DNA of 64,000 bases from contig CANPUZ010000032.1 in NCBI GenBank assembly GCA_947579665.1, forward strand, positions 248,001 through 312,000, read 5' to 3'. The first letter of the stretch is position 1. Each line of letters starts with the position of its first letter. The DNA comes from Sympetrum striolatum (Eukaryota > Arthropoda > Insecta > Odonata > Libellulidae). Shown one piece after another: positions 1-9,850 of this stretch. A model generated the notes under the pieces. It worked only from the letters and a program-made list of their open reading frames with translations. It was not told where the DNA came from and made no database searches. The translations under genes were made by a program, and so were the position numbers.

Positions 1-604
1 AAATCGAGCACCACATCATTTCGCTCCTGCTATTTTCTACAAACTCATCTCGCTGACTAATCAAATGGTTCTTTACAGCGATAAAAACTCCACCGCCTAC
101 TCTACCCGGTCTATCTTTGCGATATATCACATAATCTGGAGGAAATATCTCGCTTGAATTAATGTCTTCGCTTAACCAACTCTCAGATCCTAGTATGATA
201 TCCGCGCAAGTGCTCCTTGTAAGGTTAAGAAATTCCACCTGCTTATTACGTATGCTTCTGCAATTCACGACTATTATTTTTAGATCTCTGAGTTCGCGCT
301 TTAAAGTTGGATTTCTGTTTGGAATAACCGTAACGATTTTTGAATTGAATTTCTCTTTATTGTCAATGCTACTGTTTCTATTTCGGGGACTAAGATCATG
401 CGTTTCTACTTGCCTATTTACGTGGGTGTTATCTATAATTCCTACCGCTGAATGTACTATCTGAATATTTTTATTTCCCCTTAGATTTAAATTTTTCTCT
501 CGCAAATCTATCTGCGTTATATCGCTCTCATTTAAACCGGAAGAATTGGACTCTAAAACTACCTGGGGTGGCGAACTCTGATAATAGTCTAACCTAAAAA
601 AACC
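1..604 (-). CDS. Non-LTR retrotransposon ORF2, N-terminal part: endonuclease (EEP/APE-like) domain, runs off the window
   Basis: The minus-strand frame is open for about 201 codons from 604 to the window edge. After about 115 residues of low-complexity linker it reads IVVNCRSIRNKQVEFLNL, then SESWLSEDI, SSEIFPPDY, VIYRKDR and GGGVFIAVK. These are hallmarks of the apurinic-like endonuclease at the start of ORF2 in CR1, L2, Rex and jockey-type LINEs; the E of SESWL is the metal-binding glutamate of this family. The domain nicks target DNA to prime reverse transcription. The RT domain would lie outside the window. No ATG occurs in this frame until about codon 193, so translation must enter from ORF1 (see 589-909 and 595-601). 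The frame has no internal stop over the visible part, so the copy may be young. Confidence 0.85.
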
Positions 605-909
605 CTATTTACCTCGTAAATCCTACGTGCCACCAGCTCCGCCGCCCGGGCAGTATAATGAACGCCAGAACGATTAAGAGGTAGCCGACATGAATCAAGA
701 ACCGGCCTCAAATCGACGAACCCGACCCCGTTGCTCCTACAGAAGTCCCGCAGTCTTTGGTTCAGGCCGACAACGCGACTCCAAACCTCAGAACCACGGT
801 CCGACCGCGGAACTATGCTGCAAAATGACAGCGACACACGGACACCCGACTCACTCTCGACTCGGGAAGCCTCGGCGATCAGGTCCTTAAAGTTTCGTGA
901 CCAAGTCAC
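589..909 (-). pseudogene. LINE ORF1 C-terminal part, SGNH/GDSL esterase-like domain
   Basis: The frame encodes about 106 residues including SGVRVSLSFCSIVPR, NQRLRDFCRSNGVGFVDLRP and LNRSGVHYT. This is the layout of the C-terminal half of SGNH hydrolase domains (strand, helix, strand, then a D/N..H motif) found in ORF1 of CR1/L2-type LINEs. The H of GVHYT would be the catalytic histidine; the usual aspartate two positions before G appears as N-R. The upstream part is frameshifted: an in-frame TGA sits at 910-912, and the adjacent frame reads LSDLVTK just before, so one base has probably been lost or gained near 893-898. The nucleophile serine block is not recognisable upstream, and the element seems to fade out by about 975. 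It overlaps the start of ORF2 by 16 nt. Confidence 0.6.
595..601 (-). promoter_or_regulatory. Candidate -1 ribosomal frameshift heptamer T TTT TTA
   Basis: On the minus strand the last ORF1 codons are AGG GTT TTT TTA GGT TAG. The heptamer T TTT TTA lies in the correct phase (X XXY YYZ), and a -1 slip continues AGG TTA GAC, which is exactly the open ORF2 frame. ORF2 has a stop (605-607) immediately upstream and no early ATG, which favours fusion by frameshifting. No downstream pseudoknot was verified by eye. Confidence 0.5.
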
Positions 910-975
910 TCAAGGGGTCCTGCACACCTCGGATGTCAAATCGCTGCCATCCATCTGTGGAGAGTCACATTATTA

Positions 976-2469
976 GCTATTCATAGTGGTTTGTGGTTCC
1001 TGATACCACATTATGAATGAAATATATTAATTTGTCATTTGGTACATGATAGAGAAAACTGTATCTTTCATTTACTTTTGTCTCAGTCTTGCGATGAAAT
1101 GAAACCCACTGAGGGCTCTTATCAAGGTCTCTCCTTAGAGAAGTGTTAGTCATTGTGCTTCGCTTGCGTTTTCACAGCATTGTGGCTCCTTGTCAGTGAA
1201 ACCGCAGGGTACGTCATTCTGCCTAGTAATCCTCATTCCTCTCTTCACGTTCGTCTAAAATTATGAAGAGACTGTGTAATTCTTATGGTCCAGTGTATTT
1301 CTTACGAGAAAATGTTCCGACTTGCATAACAAAGTATAGTTGGCGAAAATTGATTTTGAAAATACTCAGCATTGAGTAAAAGTGACTCCGGGTAGCATAG
1401 AGTTACTTAGACAAGATTTTATACTATCAAAATTGAAAGGGAAATAAGAAAGTAATACTTTCAAGAAGATTAGGAATTAGGGGGAATTTTCTTTGAAACA
1501 ATGTTTTTTGGACCATCTTTCGAGTTACACATTAGTTTCTAGCATCAAAGTCTATCTTATTTCATGTTCTTGCTGTGTTATCAATTTCCTGTGCAGAAAG
1601 TTTTGGAGACAATCGTCCAAGGGTAATATGTGGGAATGTCTACAATTTGCGATAAAATGCATTGAGAAATGCGTCCGCCTTCTACTTTTCGTTCTATTTC
1701 GGTGGAAAAGAGAGAAAGATTCTGAGGAAATGCTGAATTTATTTCGTGCAGCATCCGATGGCTTCGAAGGCACGATATCTCGATCTTTCTTTTCTAAACT
1801 AATACGAATAAAGAAAATATGTAGTGTCTATTATAGACAAATGTAAGTCGAAGAAATTTATCTTAAAAGCTCACTCTTTAGGAATGACGTTGGCTCAAAT
1901 GAATCTGCTACCATTTCTTCTACGGAGTTTTAAACAGAATAGCTAGAATTTGTGCGAACAGTTCTGCCAGTCGTTGGCGAACTGCAAATGTAGTAGAGAT
2001 GCGGTGGGGACTTGCAATAAAACAATGCATTTCTGTCAGGAATCTCGAGCAAACTCGCAAGAGGAACTTAATGAGAGAAAGGATAGAAGAAACTTAGAAT
2101 AAAGGATAGCACTTATTTAATTTTAAACCAATAATTCATAGAAGCAGCAGCCACAGTTCATGTTCTGCCTTCGAATGTAACAGCATCAAAAGGATTGAAG
2201 ATATTGAAACAAATATACTTATTTATTTAAGAGACATGGCAGACAATGATTTTGCATGTAGAAAGTATTTCCAAATATGTATCGGATTTGTGTACTCCAT
2301 GATAAATTAATCGCGAGGGTTACTTCGAGATATTTCTCCGATTTTACTGTCATTAAGCTTACTCCACGGAGGCTGTACGAATAAAAATTTATTGTATATT
2401 TCTTTCGAAGAAGTTAACTACTGAAGCTACATTTAGCTACAATCGCCAATCGTCACACTTTTTCAAAAT
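976..2469. other. No gene recognised
   Basis: AT-rich unique-looking DNA. The longest open frame (1493-1846, plus) has low-complexity composition and no recognisable motif, so I treat it as chance. I see no tandem repeat or TIR here. Confidence 0.5.
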
Positions 2470-2712
2470 TGTATCGAAGTCATTATCCGGTGACCTAAAA
2501 TTCCGTCTATTTCTTACCTAATTACTAGTAAATGTATAACTATTTGTTTTTTTGTTTTTGTATGATATTTATGTTACTGGTTTTTCTTTTTTATTTATAT
2601 GACTCTATTTTATTTATCGGTTCTTCTTTTTTATTTACATGACGAAGGGCTGAGGCATTTTAGTTTCGATCTCGCCCTGAATAAAATCCCTTATTATAAT
2701 TATAAATGACTA
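2470..2712 (+). repeat. LINE 3' UTR-like tail
   Basis: A T-rich stretch contains two diverged copies of a roughly 25-bp block (GGTTTTTCTTTTTTATTTA near 2579 and GGTTCTTCTTTTTTATTTA near 2620). It then ends CGCCCTGAATAAAATCCC followed by short TTATTATAATTATAA repeats. A CCTGAATAAA tail followed by a simple repeat is typical of CR1/jockey-type LINE 3' ends. The assignment rests on pattern only. Confidence 0.35.
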
Positions 2713-2974
2713 GATGACTCGGTGAGCTTCGTATCACTTACAGTTTATTTGATTATAACTTTAGATCAGCGATTGTCAATCCTAATCAACTTTCCAACTT
2801 TCCGAATTTCGTTTATCATAGAAACCTACTTGTAATTCAAATGCATTCAATGTCTTTTATTCACACGAAAGCTAAAAAGAGTTATTTAATGTAAATCTTA
2901 TTGATAATCTACATTTTTTGTTTTTTTTCCGGTCCGTAAGTATACAAAGATGATAGCTCCCATCCGCGAATCAT

Positions 2975-3311
2975 GAAAAGTTGATACCGCAAACTAGTGG
3001 TGACTCAAATGGTGAATTTCCTAGTTACTTAAAAAAGGCAGTGGTAATGCCCCTATTTAAAAAAGGTGATAAAACCCAATTTCAAAAATATAGGCACATT
3101 TTGCTTCTGCCGATATTTTCCAAGATCATAGAAAAATTATTTAAGAAAAGATTATTGAGGTTTTGGATAAAAACGGGTTTCTAAGCTCACGCCAGTTTGG
3201 ATTTAGGTGTGGAATGCTTTAGAAAATCACTTATCTTACATATATAAAGTGCATATAATGTGTGATTATATATTGACATTAAAAAGGCTTTTGACACTCT
3301 TGGTTATAACA
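2975..3311 (+). pseudogene. Non-LTR reverse transcriptase remnant
   Basis: Translated pieces read FPSYLKKAVVMPLFKKGDKT, then ILLLPIFSKIIEKLFKKRLL, then (after a stop) SSRQFGFRCGM, then DIKKAFDTLGYNI. These match RT motifs 0-2 and the A motif (AFD) of jockey/CR1/L2 LINEs. At least two frameshifts and one stop break it. The fragment ends abruptly at 3311, just after the A-motif aspartate, where a different repeat begins with TCTTTATATATAA. Confidence 0.8.
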
Positions 3312-3560
3312 TATCTTTATATATAATTTCCGAGGAGTCCGTCCGTCCGTCCCCCCCTTTATTTCAGAAACGGTTTGACTTAGAGATTCGAAACAAACTG
3401 CATTGAGTTTCTACGAGTTAGAAACCCCCAGGAATACTATTCTCATTACTAAGAAAGCCCGGGTTCGAACCCAGGAGTCCATAATAGGGTTCCATAAGGA
3501 ATTCACGTAAACTTGGCTTTTATCGGTTGCAGGCCTTATTTATTTTGCAAAATTAAGTTA
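3312..3560 (+). mobile_element. Possible second Helitron family, 5' end, with a single B-box-like monomer
   Basis: The RT remnant is interrupted after an A by TCTTTATATATAATTTCC, which resembles the 5' module of the main array family (TCTATTATATATAG...CTCCGG). It is followed by a short (GTCC)n run near 3343. At 3464 comes GGGTTCGAACCCAGGAG and about 20 bp later CATAAGGAAT. The same box-to-CATAAGGAAT order occurs in the middle monomers of array type II. I did not find a 3' hairpin or terminus, so the right boundary is arbitrary. Confidence 0.35.
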
Positions 3561-4417
3561 GAAAGAATCGTTGTTGAAAGTCGGGAATGCCATCAAAAGA
3601 AGGTAAATTAAATAAAGTTTCTTATTTTAGTCGTGTACCAGCGATTTCGATTAGAAATTGCCAGTATTTTCATAAAATATAAGAAATATTAGAGAGATTT
3701 TGGAGGTTACAAACAAGTCTGTTCCCATTAACGACGAATGCGGTTGTTGAATTTCCTCATTAGAAAAAATATCGAGATTTAGGCCCGTGTTGACGTCATG
3801 TTTGTTTATAGCAACGTAAATATTTATAGATGGTTACGCGAATTTGGTGTTAGCGTGTTTACCTTTTGAAAAATCTGGAGATTATTTGCATACTCCTTGG
3901 TAAGTTGAAGACCTTTTTAATGTTATATTCTGACTTAAATTATGTAGCATATCTATTTACAACATCGTAATTCCGCGGTCAACGAAAATGATTAACCTGA
4001 TTAAGTGAACTACTCTCTTACTATTTTTTAAACTTAGGTCCGGTATTATAACATATATTTAGAGTCGACCTTGACCGAAATCTTCACGTAAACTCTAACA
4101 AAACGTATTTTTGTCGATATTTAAGCCTTAATTGGTATTTAACTCTTAAAAATAACTTTAACCGCAACGCATCATGGATGTAAACAAACTTTATGGCGGA
4201 AATTTCTAGAGCTAGCCTCTCGCCTCAGTTGGTTTATCACTGAAAAGTAAGTTTGTTTAGTGGTTTTTTCGGTTGAAAATCCTCAAAATATTTTAAATAA
4301 ATTTGTCTATTTCTTTTAAACAGATATTTCTCGCGACAGTGCCTTTTTATTTTTTGTAAATCATATCACAGACGTTAGGTGCTGTGAAGTATTTTTTATG
4401 ATTCAGATACTTCAAAA
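3561..4417. other. No gene recognised
   Basis: Noncoding AT-rich sequence upstream of the Penelope insertion, with no ORF or clear repeat. It could be the body of the element that starts at 3312. Confidence 0.4.
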
Positions 4418-4450
4418 GTGTTATAATTAGAATAGTATCCAAGGAGATCT

Positions 4451-5959
4451 GGTGGAACACATCTCACATCATCAATTCAGTGATAAAGAACTTAATTTCC
4501 TCAGTAAAGGCCTTAAATATAACCCTGCACTCCCAAAAAAGGCTGAGGACTTTATAGATTTGACATTGGACTGTGCCACCTCCAAACGCCCTGAAGTACA
4601 ATTGTTCTGAAATCCTCTCACCTATCTTCTCTTCCACCGCCTAACTTCAAGGAAATTTCAAATTTAAAAACCCTCAACAGCATCAAAAAAGCTACCACCG
4701 CCGAGGATTTGGTGATTTGTAAAGCAGATAAAGGCAATTGTGTTGTTATTCTCGATAAGAACACCTATATCGATAAATGTAATGACTTCATCGTGAATAA
4801 TGATGTTGTTGAAGTCCCTAAGGACCCTACTGTGAAATACCAAGCGTGTGTTAAAGAAGCAGTGTCCCGTGCCACCATTCTAGACGACAGCCTCAAGTTC
4901 CGCTTGATTAATATGAACCCCCTCCCACCGAGACTATATGGTTTACCAAAAGTTCATAAAAAAGACCTGACAATACGCCCCATTGTGTCAAGTGTCTCCT
5001 CACCCTCCCACTCACTGGCTTTCCGATTGAACAATCTTTTAGTAAATTTAGGTGTTTTTAATCCGAAATATACAGTGAAAAACTCAGTGGAGTTAGTCGA
5101 CGAATTAAAAACACTATCACTTCCCCCGAACTGTAAGCTGGTTTCTTTTGACGTGAATAATCTGTTCACTAATGTGCCCGTGGACGAATCTTTGGTTATT
5201 GTTGAAGAACTTTTAGTGAAACATGACACCACCAAGAATGTTGTTAGTGACCTTTTAAAATTACTCAATGTTTGTTTAACACAGAACTATTTTCTTTTTA
5301 ATGGTAAATTTTATAGACAACAAAAAGGACTGGCAATGGGGTCACCGTTATCTCCACTTATCGCCGATTTATTCATGGATCATTTTGAACATGTCTTATT
5401 TAAGAGTAATGCTCCACTTTTATCTAACGTTTTTAAGTGGTACAGATATTTTGACGATATTTTGTGCCTCTGGACCGGTTCGAACCGGCAAATAACTCAA
5501 TTTTTATCCCTTCTTAATTCCATTCACCCTTCTATATCCTTCAGTCACGAAAATGAAGTAAACAAGTCACTTAACTTCCTAGATATCTCACTAACTTTAA
5601 TAGATTCCCGTTTCTCTTTCTCAATCTACAGGAAACCGTCCTACACTGACCACGTTATTCCGGCTGATTCTAATCACCCCATTCCCCATAAAATGGCTGC
5701 ATTTCACTCTCTTGTCCATAGGCTCCTCCGAATACCCATGTCACCCGAAAATTTTAATCATGAATTTAACACAATATGCTCCATTGCTTTCACTAACGGT
5801 TACCCTCCTGAACTCATTAGCAACATACTCCGCAATAAGCGGAAAAAACTGGCCTTACGTGAACTGTACTTCCCGCCTGCTGTTAATCCGGACGCACAGC
5901 CCAAATGGGTTAAATTTAATTTTATTGATAACTGTAGTATAAATGTGCAAAAATTTTAA
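4451..5959 (+). pseudogene. PLE reverse transcriptase (TERT-related RT)
   Basis: The N-terminal part (4451-4609, with KELNFLSKGLKYNPALP) ends in a TGA, and a shifted frame continues from about 4612. The main open frame contains VICKADKGNCVVILDK, PRLYGLPKVHK, RPIVSS, FDVNNLFTNVP (motif A), QKGLAMGSPLSPLIADLFM (motif B) and WYRYFDDIL (motif C, the catalytic DD near 5455). After these come LNFLDISL, IYRKPSYTD, AAFHSLVHRLLRIP and NGYPPELI, all diagnostic of PLE RTs. The enzyme would copy element RNA by target-primed reverse transcription. The frame ends with TAA at 5957-5959, and the endonuclease continues one base out of frame. Confidence 0.92.
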
Positions 5960-6474
5960 CCTCTAACGAAAAACGCCCAGCCTTTTACTCCAAAGCCAAC
6001 CTGCATTCCTTACTCAGCAACTCTAAGGATCGTATTGACCCCCTTAAAAAACCTGGAATTTATAGACTTGACTGTAATAACTGTAATACCGTTTACGTCG
6101 GCCAAACCGGAAGGTGCATCGAAAAAATAGCATCCGAGCATGAGAAAAGTTTTGTCAATAAATCCGGTCAGTCTCATTTCGCTGACCACTTATCAGTCAA
6201 TGGCCATCTCTCCTCCTTCTCCCCTGTCATTTTACATAAAGGAACTAAAGGCATCAGAATGAACCTCTTGGAAGAGTTATAGATCAACCTTCACCAGCGA
6301 TATTGTTTTGATTTAGCTAATGAGTTCCTCTTTTCGCATAACAGGTCTCCGCTCTTAATGACTCTCATTCCTCATTTATCCCCCCCCCCTGCTCAATACA
6401 ATGTCGGCTCATAACCACCATTCCTACTCTTTCTTCTCGCAACTTGCCCCCTCCTTCCTTTTCTTTTAGTTGAC
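5940..6474 (+). pseudogene. PLE GIY-YIG endonuclease domain
   Basis: In the frame shifted by one base from the RT, the sequence reads YSKANLHSLLS, then GIYRLDCNNCNTVYVGQTGR, then EH, SHFADHL and NGH. This is the GIY-YIG fold with the PLE-specific CxxC...H...H zinc motif. The usual second arginine before the EH (GR....R..EH) is I here, which may matter for catalysis. A TAG at 6280-6282 interrupts the frame, which then stays open (NLHQRYCFDLANEF) towards about 6470. With the RT frame break near 5945, this copy should be non-functional. Confidence 0.85.
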
Positions 6475-6560
6475 GAATCCCAGTCACCCTTTTCCCCCCC
6501 TTTTTTCCCCCTTCCCCTCCCTAGCTTAGTTTTAAACTCTTTGTTCAAGCTTCATTCTGT

Positions 6561-6600
6561 ATTCTGATGATGGCATAACCACTTGCCGAAACCGGTCAAT
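6561..6600 (+). ncRNA. Hammerhead ribozyme motif at PLE 3' end
   Basis: CTGATGA (6564-6570) is followed by a short stem GGCA/TGCC with an 8-nt loop, then GAAAC (6588-6592) and GGTC (6594-6597), giving all conserved core boxes in order. Predicted cleavage follows the C of GTC. Stem I begins with ATT/AAT next to the core. Helix III is the minimal palindromic ACCGGT, as known in PLE hammerheads, which are thought to work best as dimers. Function is inferred. Confidence 0.7.
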
Positions 6601-6663
6601 GTTTTTAATTATTTTTGTGGACTAGTACAATTTTTGTAATAAATTATTCTGTGTTATAATTAG

Positions 6664-7859
6664 TTATAAATTGGAAGTGAAATGAATTTATTTAGTTTAT
6701 AACTGCCGATTAAAGTTACTAAAGATTAAATTATTGCATTTATTACTGATGAAGTATAAGCAGAACTCAGTTTCTACGCCAACATAGACGAATTTGACAT
6801 AGTTAATAACATATATACGAGTATTGTCATTTACTTCTTGACTAGCACAATTAATTATGAATGAATAATATAATTTACCTATGTTTTTAATGGAAGTGTT
6901 TCACTAAGGTATAACCGTGATTTTGAAAAGTGGCCATCAAAATTTCAATATTTTGGTATGTTAGACTTTCTACCAGTACGTTTGTTAGGTTACGTATCTT
7001 AGTTAGTATTATTGCAACCTTTTATGACGAGAGTGTGTGTGCTTTACGCACATATAAGCGTTGGAGATTTTCCAAAATGACACTAAGTGCGCCTACAGGA
7101 GATTTAAACTCCAGTGGATTTAAATATTGTCTCACAAGTAATGTACGGTATCTGTACAATGGGTGAAATGAGAGGCATGTAGTGTTGGAATCCATCAGTA
7201 AAAGTCCGTAAAACTTCTTGGCTTTCTACAATCGTGTAAGAGCCATTGTAACTGTATAATCATTAATATTAAATGCATACAAATGAAATACCTGCAAGTA
7301 TATGTATGCTTATATACTATCCAAACATCATAAATTTCATTCTCAATCCATTTTCCTAGATAAAATCTTTAATGCGAACCAATATACAAACAATAAAGTC
7401 ATCTACCTAAGGGCTGGGAGGGTTTTCTACCGGTCAACCATTAGCTGCTAAAATCGTAAGAGAGTATAACTTCATATATGTGTACTTATTATCCCCGTTG
7501 AATTTCAATGGGCACTTCCGCTAGTTTTCAGGTAAAAAAACAGATAGGAATTCGTGGAGTTCCATTATGTTGGATAAAAAACTATTTATCTCTACGACAT
7601 AAGTGCGTAAAAATAAGGAATAATTATAGTGATTATAAACTAATAGAGACTGGAGTACCGCTACTGGAGTAATTTTTGTATCTGTATCAGAGCCAGTCAC
7701 CCTCCTTATGTTTATATTGAGTTTTGATGGTAACCCCGAAACAGGTTATACCTATTTCCATCTTAATATTAAGTTTTTCATGTTGCTTGTATTCCTCGCA
7801 GGATGGATTTACTTTATTTAGCTTCCAACGACTGTCCTTGTGATTATGGTCATCGCAAA
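6664..7859. other. No clear gene
   Basis: AT-rich DNA between the PLE and the helicase remnant. A minus-strand open frame (7687-7956) has its first third (WLSELVILIEIKYVDDLNAT) assigned to the helicase remnant. The rest (CNCESALCDDHNHKD...) I do not recognise. Confidence 0.45.
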
Positions 7860-8384
7860 GCGCAGACTCACAATTGCAGCCGCTTAAAATCGACTGTCCC
7901 GAAATGAAATGTTGAATGGTCGCATTGAGATCATCGACATATTTTATTTCTATCAATATTACTAGTTCGCTCAGCCAATTATGGTTTTTGAGTTATTGCT
8001 CTACGTCTGGAAAAACACGCTGAATGAGCCACTCTTTCGATTCGGACATCTGACAGAAATCTGTGGGTAATGTGATGAATCCGGTGGAAGTGCTACTTTC
8101 CTATTACCAATGTCCAACCTTTGCTTCGGAATGACACTTTGATCTTGTTGCAAAAACATTCGCATGTTAGTCGTCAATCGGAGTGTCCCCCGCAAATTTG
8201 ATGATTTTATGCATTTAATAATAAGCATTTAGTTCGTCAGCTTCAGTTAATCGGGGAATAAGTGGAAGAGTCTGACGAAAAACACGGGACAACAGAATCA
8301 TGGCTACGCCAAAAATGTTCTGGTTGTCGCGAAGATCTTTCGAGGTTCTGTCCAGCGCCTCCAGTGATCTCTTGTGGACCATTG
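7860..8384 (-). pseudogene. Helitron PIF1-like helicase remnant
   Basis: Minus-strand pieces read HKRSLEALDRTSKDLRDNQN, AMILLSRVFRQTLPLIPR, ADELNAY, (frame change) LRLTTNMRM, DIGNRKVALPPDSS, NHNWLSELVIL and DDLNATIQ. The order and spacing match the C-terminal half of the Helitron Rep/helicase: the GDFRQTLPVI motif (here SRVFRQTLPLI), TTNMRV, and the FP...NHDWLSERAIL block. Walker A and the Rep nuclease are absent. Frameshifts near 8228 and stops near 7985 show a dead copy. It joins the PLE fragment at 8384-8389 without spacer. It shows that autonomous Helitrons existed in this lineage and could have mobilised the array family. Confidence 0.8.
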
Positions 8385-8387
8385 TGC

Positions 8388-8639
8388 CCATCCGAACATT
8401 TCCTTCTCCCATGAAACTGAAACTGATAATTGTTTGAACTTCCTAGACCTCACCCTACTCCTAATAAATCAAAAAATCGAATTCAGTATTTATAGAAAAC
8501 CGACTTATACTAACAATACCATTTTATTTACCTCTAACCACCACTACTCACTCAAGTTCGCCGCCTTCCATAGCCTCATCCATAGATTGTTTAAAATCCC
8601 TCTGTCCCCCAAAAACTTTCTTCTTCAACTTATAACTAT
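8388..8639 (+). pseudogene. Second PLE RT fragment, left half
   Basis: The reading frame HPNISFSHETE, CLNFLDLTLLLI, IYRKPTYT, AAFHSLIHRLFKIPLSPKNF aligns residue by residue with the C-terminal RT part of the PLE at 5525-5760. The frame is interrupted at 8640 by the Helitron-like element and resumes at 9797. The upstream end abuts the helicase remnant. Confidence 0.85.
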
Positions 8640-9796
8640 CTATTATATATATAGATGCTTCTCCGGATTCATTCATGTATATAGATAGATAGATAGATTG
8701 ATAGGATACAAATTCACAGCCTAAACCACAAGCGTGATTAAATTGAAATTTTTACGGCGTATTGGTCATCACGTATAACCACCAGAAAGATTTTGATCCT
8801 CAGTGTCATGGGTTCGATTCTAGAAGGCCCAAAATTTCCAATTTGTCCCGTTTAAAAACATTGCTTTGATTTTCCGGAATGTTTAAAGAATACTTCCCGG
8901 ATAGATAGAGATTCAAAACTCTAGGAGCCTTTATATATGGTCGTAATCTATCGAAAACATAAATGACTTTCACGGAAAAATCCCGGGTTCGATGCTAGGA
9001 CGATGCAAATATCTGCCCTTTAAAATACATGGGAGTAGGTTTTCATTATTTTTTTGATGCACTTATCGAAATGATAGGAAGTTCGTGCTTGGCCGGAAGA
9101 TGTATGGTAAAAATTGGTTTACGAAAAACATTTTCACAAGACCGTACTATTCCTGGGTTCGATGCCAGAGCACAATAACTTTTCTCCATAAGGAATATAA
9201 AGGGAAAGCAGGACGTCGTTTGAGGCAGTTACAACCAATATTTCTGCTTGAATTTTTACACATAGTTGAAGATGCTTATTTTCTATTGTGCTGCATAGAA
9301 AGTATTGCCAGAAAGACCCGGGTTCGATGCCTGGCTATAAATATATCCCCCATACATCATACATTGGGGTAGCATTTCATTATTTTTTTGATGCATTTAT
9401 CAAAATGATAGGAAGTTCTTACTTAGATGGAAGATGTATATTAAAACCTGGTTTATGAAAAAAATAGATAAAACCATGCTGTTCCTGGGTTCGATGCCGG
9501 GACACATTAAAATTTCTCTCATAAGGAATATATGGGAAAGGTAGGACGTCGTTTGAGGCAGTTGCAGCCAATATTTCTGCTTGAATTTTCACACATAGTT
9601 AAAGATGGTGATCTTCTGTTGTGCTGCATAGTAAGTTTATCAGGAAGACCCAGGTTCGATGCCAGACGATTAAATTGCAGCGAATTTTAAGAAAATTTTC
9701 TATCTTTTTTTTTCTTTTGAGGACCGTCCCGATATTATGCCGATATTAAATTAGTGTTGTCTATCTGCCTGCAGTATGCAAGCTACATTTTACTCG
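8640..9796 (+). mobile_element. Helitron-like element copy 0, type II, inserted in PLE
   Basis: This is the reference copy. It starts T^CTATTATATATATAG, has a (GATA)n microsatellite at 8680-8703, a flank from GGATACAAATTCACAG (8704), and six boxes at about 8811, 8986, 9155, 9321, 9488 and 9653 (spacing 165-175 bp). It ends with hairpin GCTTGCAGTATGCAAGC and TACATTTTACTCG. Removing it rejoins the PLE frame with no residue gained or lost relative to the copy at 4431-6650. That fixes both ends and shows insertion between A and T without target duplication. A 5' TC, a 3' subterminal hairpin and A^T insertion are Helitron traits; the terminus CTCG departs from the usual CTRR. Confidence 0.8.
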
Positions 9797-9850
9797 TAAA
9801 AGAAATAACTGTCGCGAATGGTTACCCCCCCTACCTCAATAGACAAATTG
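9797..9850 (+). pseudogene. Second PLE RT fragment, right half
   Basis: The frame reads KEITVANGYPPYLNRQI, matching the NGYPPELI block of the PLE at about 5797-5815. It continues directly from the left half once the inserted Helitron-like element is removed. Recognisable homology ends by about 9850. Confidence 0.75.

Larger units (their letters stand above)
4431..6650 (+). mobile_element. Penelope-like element (PLE), 5'-truncated, with 13-bp target site duplication
   Basis: The same 13 bases GTGTTATAATTAG occur at 4418-4430 and 6651-6663 and bracket a unit containing a PLE reverse transcriptase, a GIY-YIG endonuclease and a 3' hammerhead ribozyme. Sequence homology starts inside the N-terminal coding region (LSKGLKYNPALP), so the 5' end is truncated, as is common for PLEs. 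The element carries a few frameshifts and stops and is not intact. The C-rich 3' UTR (6370-6540) and the hammerhead at 6564-6597 match the 3' ends expected of this class. Confidence 0.85.

Noticed and set aside
1493..1846. 117-residue plus-strand frame
   Set aside because: Composition is low-complexity, with an equally open antisense frame and no recognisable domain or neighbour.
4954..5268. 104-residue minus-strand frame inside the PLE
   Set aside because: Antisense shadow of the reverse transcriptase.
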